The position numbers and the translations under genes are program-made. From positions 1 through 64,000 of the forward strand of contig RDXN01000059.1 of NCBI GenBank assembly GCA_004292855.1: a stretch of DNA of 64,000 nucleotides, written 5' to 3'. The DNA is from Cytophagales bacterium (GTDB lineage Bacteria > Bacteroidota > Bacteroidia > Cytophagales > Spirosomataceae). Positions 59,338 through 64,000 of the stretch are shown one piece after another (the stretch's first letter is position 1; every line of letters starts with the position of its first letter). The notes under the pieces were generated by a model. The model was not told the DNA's origin, did not search any database, and saw nothing but the letters and a program-made list of their open reading frames with translations.

Positions 59338-61251
59338 TTATTTCGTTGCCACTTCGCCCTTAACCAGCACCAACTGAACCTTGTCGAATTTGGCGATTTT
59401 TTTGCGGAAATCGACCCACTCGGCGTAGGCCGTGGCTGTGTGTCGCCCCCGCCGAATTGTCACCCGACGCGTGTACACGAGCCGGTCGCCCACCATCTGC
59501 GCCCCCGCCGTGTAGTCGCCGAAGGCCGAGGTTAGCGTCATGGGCGATATGGGTGCTTCGGGCCGGTAGCCTTGGGGGAGTTGGTACGAGACTGTGTCGG
59601 TATCCTGCCAGTTCCAGTTGGCGTCGAGGTCGAGGGGTTGTTGGCGGGGCGAGGTGGCGGGCGTCGCCGGCCCCAGTGTCGACATCAGGTTGAGCGGTAC
59701 AAACAACCGTGACCCGCTTGGCGTGGCCCACTTCCGCACGGCCAGCGTGAGCGTTTCAGTCACGACCGGAATCTGCGTTTTTTGCTCCGAAAAGGAAAAT
59801 TTCTTCAACTCAAAGTTTGGGATACGAACCTGTTCGAGCAGCCAGGTTCGTTGCTCTGCCTGACTTCGGTTGTTCAGCAAACCCGTCCGCGTTTCGCTCT
59901 GAATGCCCGTGTAGCGATTCACGGCTTGCGCGGTGGCGTCGCCCTGTTCAGTCAGGATCACGTCGATCCGGCGCATTTGCCGGTTGTCGGCGGGGCTGTA
60001 ATGGGGCGTTTGGGTAAGCCGCCCGCCGTCGGGTGTGACGAGCAGAACGTGCCGGTTGCCCGTGAAGGTGCCGTTGTAGCCGAGCGGGTTGGTTTGGCTT
60101 GTGCATTCGAGATAGAGCGTGTCGCCCTTATTTGGTACGCACAGAATCACGTGGTTAAACTGAAAGCTCGGGAAGTCGGTCAGGATGTCGGCTTCGTCGT
60201 CGCCTGCCCGCACAAGAGCCTCCACCGCCGGAATACCCACTACGTTCAGCAGAGCTTTGGTGTAGTTGGTGAGAGCCTTACAGTCGCCATATTTCGTGGC
60301 GGCAACTTTCTCAGCAGCAATCGTTTGCCACCCGCCAATGCCCAGTTGCACACTCACATAACGGGTGTTTTGTTGCACAAACTCATAGACCTTCCGAATC
60401 TTGCCCATTGCGGTAGCTTCACCCGCAGTAAGCTGTACGATCTGCGTTTTTAGCTCAGCAGGAAGGGCATCGCGGTCGCGGTTGAGCACATGATAAAAGC
60501 GACCCAACTCTTTCCAGTTGGTTATGGTTCCGGTGTAGTCCTGGACCTCGAAAGCCGTGGGGGCCGTATACAAAATAGGCACCAACTCGCGGGCGGGCGG
60601 GGCCATTGACTCCAACTCAATCGCAGGTTGGTTGGTGAGTGTCCAGACATACACCGTTTGATTGGCTTCGTCCTGCCGCTCAACGGGTTTGTTTAAGTTG
60701 AAGGCCTTGTAGCGCAGGGCTTGTCCTTTGGGCATCGTAATCGTAAGCGACGCCTGCTCAACTGACCTGTTTTCCTTGCTCTGAGGAACCCAGGTTGGGT
60801 AGAACATCAGGTTGCGCTCGGTGGCCTCATACACAAACTCGACCGTGTAGGGGTAATTCGGCTGACGGGGAAAACTGGCGTGTTTAAGCCGCCGGTCGGT
60901 CAGGAAACTACCATCGTCGGTGGCACTCTGATCGTCGATATCGGCCTTTTTGAGCTTTTTGAGTTGATTACCACTAGCGTCGTATAAAGCACCCCAGATG
61001 TCATTAATTTTTGAGAGTTTGTCATAACCCACGATCAATCGCGCTTCGTCGTCGCCTTGTGCGTCGAGTACCGTGACCACCGTCCGAACGCGTTGGGTGG
61101 CCTCGCCTGGTGATTTTACGACAAAGGCTGTCTCGTGCCTACGCACGACCGCATGGGCGTTTGCGCGAAGGCTTTCAGGAATGGCTGCGGCCCGGTACTC
61201 GTCCTGCGCAAGGGCGGGGAAGGAGAGGAGAAGTAGGAGATATTTTCTCAT
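59338..61251 (-). CDS. DUF3857 / transglutaminase-core protein with intact triad
   Basis: The 637-aa exported protein (MRKYLLLLLSFPALAQ) has DUF3857 (FVYEATERNLMFYPTWVPQS) and a transglutaminase core with KYGDCKALTNYTKALL (Cys), FPSFQFNHVILCVP (His) and LYLECTSQT (Glu/Asp-like). The catalytic set appears complete, unlike its two neighbours. Its substrate is unknown; peptide cross-linking or proteolysis in the periplasm is assumed for the family. ATG 61251 was chosen because it starts the signal peptide, leaving 13 bp to the upstream gene. Confidence 0.88.
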   Translation of the reverse strand: MRKYLLLLLSFPALAQDEYRAAAIPESLRANAHAVVRRHETAFVVKSPGEATQRVRTVVTVLDAQGDDEARLIVGYDKLSKINDIWGALYDASGNQLKKLKKADIDDQSATDDGSFLTDRRLKHASFPRQPNYPYTVEFVYEATERNLMFYPTWVPQSKENRSVEQASLTITMPKGQALRYKAFNLNKPVERQDEANQTVYVWTLTNQPAIELESMAPPARELVPILYTAPTAFEVQDYTGTITNWKELGRFYHVLNRDRDALPAELKTQIVQLTAGEATAMGKIRKVYEFVQQNTRYVSVQLGIGGWQTIAAEKVAATKYGDCKALTNYTKALLNVVGIPAVEALVRAGDDEADILTDFPSFQFNHVILCVPNKGDTLYLECTSQTNPLGYNGTFTGNRHVLLVTPDGGRLTQTPHYSPADNRQMRRIDVILTEQGDATAQAVNRYTGIQSETRTGLLNNRSQAEQRTWLLEQVRIPNFELKKFSFSEQKTQIPVVTETLTLAVRKWATPSGSRLFVPLNLMSTLGPATPATSPRQQPLDLDANWNWQDTDTVSYQLPQGYRPEAPISPMTLTSAFGDYTAGAQMVGDRLVYTRRVTIRRGRHTATAYAEWVDFRKKIAKFDKVQLVLVKGEVATK

Positions 61252-61264
61252 AGGAGGAGACGAA

Positions 61265-63295
61265 TTATTTCTTAGCAACCTCTCCGCGTTTAATCACAAT
61301 GCGCTCGGCGTGTTTGGCCACCACAAGAGCAAACAACTCGCGAAGGGTAGCGTACTCTTCGGCGAAGTAAACAGGCTTGCGGAGCGTCAACCGGCTTATA
61401 ACCTGCAACTGATTACCGGTTTGCCCAACTTGATAGGTGAACCGACCGGCTTTGTCGGGTAAGCTGAGGGCCGCTGCTTTTGGGATTTCCTCTACCACAT
61501 AGCCCTCGGGCAACGTGAACGTTGTCATGTACGACTCGTCAATGGCCGTGCCAAAATCGACCGGATACTTCCGCTCGGCTTCTTTAAATGGATTTTCGGT
61601 ACGGGCTTCGGTGAGCATCGGCAAGAGGTAAATCCGGTCGGCGGCTTCGTTATAGGCCTCCGGGATCGTTAGTGTGTGGGTCACATCGAGCGACGTATTC
61701 AGGTCGGTGCCCCCGTTCACTTCCGATTTGGTGACCTGCCAGGTAGGCCGCTTCTTCTTGGCTTCTTCCAAATACTTGGCCTCGCCGTCGGCCTGTACCA
61801 ACGTCCGGGCAGCCCACCCACTGTAGCCCCCGCGCGAATGTTTCAGGGTGCCTTTTACCTCGCCATCGTCGGCCAGTGTAAACGCACCCGTAAGTAATTC
61901 CGTGTCGCGTTCTTTTGGTGCGAGCGACACAAACCGGCTCTGTCCGTCGGGGGCAATCAGTCGACCCTGCCCGTTCAGGCAACGCGTGGGTAGCATCCCC
62001 ATCCGAATAACGGGATCGGTGGCATCGAGCATAATCGCCTGCCCGTTGGTCTGAACATGGGCCACTACATAATTGTACTGCCGCATGAGTGGGTACACAT
62101 CGGAAATTCGACCGTGAGTGCGCGTACTCAGAATAACAGGATGAACGTCAAAATCCAGCTCTTTCAACAGCCCCACGAGCAACAGATTGATGTCGCCAGC
62201 GTCGCCTTTTTTTGCCTCGAACACTTTCTTCAGGCTATTGCAGGTGTAGCTGTTCGAGTCGTCCCATTTTATGGATTTACGCACAAAATCGTAAGCAGCC
62301 TGTAACCGGGCGAGCGAATCGGTGGGGTTTTGCGCACGAATCAGGGCCGCCACATCGCGCAGAAACGGTGCTCGTTTAATTTGCCCACCAAATACGTCGG
62401 CTTCGAGTAGCGAGCGATCAAACGCGGGCCAGTCGACCGAGTAGTTCCGAACGGCACTGTTTGGGAACGTGATCGAAGCCAGTTCAAACTCAATTTTCGA
62501 CAGATAATCGCTCGACGTAGTGATATACTTTTCATTTCGGAACGCGGGGGCATTTTCAACCGCAAACCGATACGATTGAGCCGGAACCCCCGGCTGACCG
62601 GGCAACAGATCCATCGACGTGTTAGACTGCTGATTCACGGCTAAGTCGAGATAGCCGCCCATGATAATCTTGTAATAGAAGTAGGCCGGAATTGTAATCT
62701 TGTACTCACTCCAACGTACGGGTACGTCATCCTGAAACAACCACACGCGCGGATTATTCGACACAGCAAAGGGCGTTCTGACAACGTATTTGTACTCGAT
62801 AACCGACCCTTCGCGCACGTTGGGCAGAGAGAATTTTTCCAGCGTAAGCCGGTCGTTTACCCGCTCGGTCACGATTCCCGCTTTCGTGAGTTTATCAATC
62901 GACAAATCCTGTCCGTTCATGTTGTAGGTGTACCCCTCAACCGACCCCACGTACTCGCGCTCCGACCCCTGCACTTTGTAGGTAGGCACCTGCACGGTAG
63001 CCCGCTCCAGAGCCGATTTTTTAAGAATACGGATGCGCCGGTGGCGGGTAAACTCCATCCAGATGTCGGAGTTGCCCGACTCAAACCGAACTTCCCCGAA
63101 GTCATACAAAACCTCAGCTTCAGCGGTCGAATCGGCACCCAGCGGAGAAGGAGTGAAGTCGGCCTGATTGGCGCGGCCCAGTTTCACAACGGGGGCTACG
63201 ACTTTTTGCGCTTGAACGAAGGAGTTGTAGCCGTTTAAACAAATAAGACTGACCAAAACGGCCAGCCGACATAGTGTAGAGCGTACAGGATACAT
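61265..63295 (-). CDS. DUF3857 / transglutaminase-like protein, catalytic Cys and His lost
   Basis: The 676-aa exported protein (signal to about FVQAQ) has the same plan as the 57307 gene: DUF3857 (SVIEYKYVVRTPFAVSNNPR) and a core where the Cys site is AKKGDAGDINLLLVGLL and the His site is QYNYVVAHV, with LDATDP kept. Sequence similarity to the 57307 protein is strong (ITKSE of VVGGTDLN differs), so the two are a recent pair, with the active paralogue between them. It is the first gene of the three-gene operon. A TAGTTTG-like box lies about 25 bp upstream. Confidence 0.85.
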   Translation of the reverse strand: MYPVRSTLCRLAVLVSLICLNGYNSFVQAQKVVAPVVKLGRANQADFTPSPLGADSTAEAEVLYDFGEVRFESGNSDIWMEFTRHRRIRILKKSALERATVQVPTYKVQGSEREYVGSVEGYTYNMNGQDLSIDKLTKAGIVTERVNDRLTLEKFSLPNVREGSVIEYKYVVRTPFAVSNNPRVWLFQDDVPVRWSEYKITIPAYFYYKIIMGGYLDLAVNQQSNTSMDLLPGQPGVPAQSYRFAVENAPAFRNEKYITTSSDYLSKIEFELASITFPNSAVRNYSVDWPAFDRSLLEADVFGGQIKRAPFLRDVAALIRAQNPTDSLARLQAAYDFVRKSIKWDDSNSYTCNSLKKVFEAKKGDAGDINLLLVGLLKELDFDVHPVILSTRTHGRISDVYPLMRQYNYVVAHVQTNGQAIMLDATDPVIRMGMLPTRCLNGQGRLIAPDGQSRFVSLAPKERDTELLTGAFTLADDGEVKGTLKHSRGGYSGWAARTLVQADGEAKYLEEAKKKRPTWQVTKSEVNGGTDLNTSLDVTHTLTIPEAYNEAADRIYLLPMLTEARTENPFKEAERKYPVDFGTAIDESYMTTFTLPEGYVVEEIPKAAALSLPDKAGRFTYQVGQTGNQLQVISRLTLRKPVYFAEEYATLRELFALVVAKHAERIVIKRGEVAKK

Positions 63296-63381
63296 GTGGG
63301 CGTTAATAAAGTTACCCCGCAAACTACAAAGAAGTCACTATATAATGGGATATGAAAAGAGATTAAATTTATATAATGAAG

Positions 63382-63419
63382 AGGGTAGGTGGAGTAAGTA
63401 GAAACACCCCACCTACCCT
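63382..63419. terminator. hairpin after the TonB receptor gene
   Basis: AGGGTAGGTGG (63382-63392) and CCACCTACCCT (63409-63419) pair perfectly with a 16-nt loop, 4 bp after the receptor stop codon on the minus strand. Gap 63296-63422 holds no gene. Confidence 0.65.
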
Positions 63420-63422
63420 TCG

Positions 63423-64000
63423 CTAGAATTTCATGCCGATTTTCGCGAACCAGAACGCCCCATTCGACCCCATCTGAACGGGGTCCCAGGCCCCACCCGA
63501 TTCGGTCAGAGAGGGCGAAAAATAGTCGGCTTGGCGGGCAAAAACCCCCGATCTTGAACCGGGATAGACGTTGAACAGGTTGTTGGCCCCGACTGTCAGC
63601 CGAACGTTGTTTGTTACCTGGACACTAGCCGAGAAGTCGGTGGTCAGGCGGGGTTTATACACGTCGTAGGCAATGAGGCCTCGCTGTGCAAAATTGGCTT
63701 CATAGATGTTGAAATTGGCCAGCGTAACTTGCCCAAACCGGACAAACCGGGCCAGCAAGCTCCACCGTTTCCGGCTATAATCGGCGGTAAGGTTGATTTT
63801 TGACGGTGGTGCCGATGCCTCCACAAACCGGCGTTCGCGCTCGTCGAAATACGTTTCTTCTTTGCCCCGCAAGCGGTCGTTGGTTTGCACATTGCCAATG
63901 CGTAGCTTGTTGAAGTTGGCCGTAAGTGTGGTGGTTAGGCGACCATTGCCGATCAGAGTACCGTGTTGCAGCACCACATCGAGGCCGCGTGTAGTGGTCG
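63423..64000 (-). CDS. TonB-dependent receptor, C-terminal part (runs off the window)
   Basis: The open frame continues to the window end and encodes the last part of a TonB-dependent receptor barrel: NGRLTTTLTANFNKLRIG, SKINLTADYSRKRWSLLARF, NNVRLTVGANNLFNVYPGSR (the NNLFN turn is typical) and the terminal strand ending GAFWFAKIGMKF with the C-terminal Phe recognised by the BAM complex. The 5' part and the plug lie beyond 64000. Ligand unknown. Confidence 0.88.
   Translation of the reverse strand, partial: TTTRGLDVVLQHGTLIGNGRLTTTLTANFNKLRIGNVQTNDRLRGKEETYFDERERRFVEASAPPSKINLTADYSRKRWSLLARFVRFGQVTLANFNIYEANFAQRGLIAYDVYKPRLTTDFSASVQVTNNVRLTVGANNLFNVYPGSRSGVFARQADYFSPSLTESGGAWDPVQMGSNGAFWFAKIGMKF

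Noticed and set aside
1-64000. tRNA, rRNA or origin of replication
   Set aside because: No cloverleaf-like stretch, rRNA sequence or DnaA-box cluster was noticed on either strand; a dedicated tRNA scan could still find one.

Overview
The window looks like a chromosomal segment of a GC-rich member of the Bacteroidota, most likely Cytophagales near Spirosoma, Rudanella or Fibrella. This is inferred from gene content: TonB-dependent receptors with carboxypeptidase-regulatory N-termini, LytS/LytTR regulators, a coaX - outer membrane protein - lptC row, DUF3857 operons, cellobiose 2-epimerase, a GH3/beta-lactamase fusion and a PafA-type phosphatase. Promoters fit as well: several genes have a TAnnTTTG box, often only a few bases before the start codon. 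I saw no rRNA, tRNA or CRISPR array.

Layout. 1-4,510 is a disordered left end: a gene tail joined to a 5'-truncated AraC regulator, an AT-rich secreted HExxH protein between gene fragments, and two paralogous double-TonB-C proteins, one frameshifted. 4,513-5,336 is a VapBC toxin-antitoxin cassette between two copies of the gcvT promoter and 5' end. 5,310-13,000 is core: gcvT-comB, acpP, a PafA phosphatase, a CvfB-like RNA-binding protein and an M14 carboxypeptidase. 12,941-13,853 is a second two-gene cassette (small helical protein plus HNH endonuclease) between perfect 26-bp direct repeats. 13,900-25,456 holds mscS, a sugar isomerase, a four-PAS kinase, galM, a PfkB kinase, deoC, a GntR regulator, a membrane SRPBCC-like protein and a LytTR/LytS pair. 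25,751-36,022 holds a TonB receptor, a Tat-exported isomerase-like protein, an L-lactate dehydrogenase, a YgiQ radical SAM protein, a molybdopterin oxidoreductase subunit and a duplicated-fold secreted protein. 36,117-41,394 is regulatory and accessory: a NarL/sensor pair, small membrane proteins, a Cap15-like two-TM beta-rich protein, a lone GerE domain, and a ParDE-type pair whose toxin gene has an amber stop. 41,395-51,987 holds coaX-OMP-lptC, a large BNR-repeat protein, a lytic transglycosylase, a DeoC-like protein, cellobiose 2-epimerase and a Uma2 nuclease. 52,107-64,000 holds the GH3/beta-lactamase fusion, a LysR regulator, a potassium channel, three tandem DUF3857/transglutaminase-like proteins and the end of a TonB receptor.

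Two patterns run through the window. First, the two inserted nuclease/toxin cassettes are both flanked by direct repeats made from the 5' edge of a neighbouring host gene, so that gene keeps its start region. Second, almost every large intergenic gap holds a long near-perfect inverted repeat or a family of GTTTCA-based short repeats. Three such repeat clusters are present, and one supplies the start codon and first codons of a kinase gene.

Many core genes are metabolic (one-carbon, pantothenate, deoxyribose, lactate, disaccharide epimerisation) or cell-envelope genes. The accessory genes (VapBC, HNH pair, ParDE, Cap15-like, HExxH) are small, often AT-rich, and sit in the gaps.
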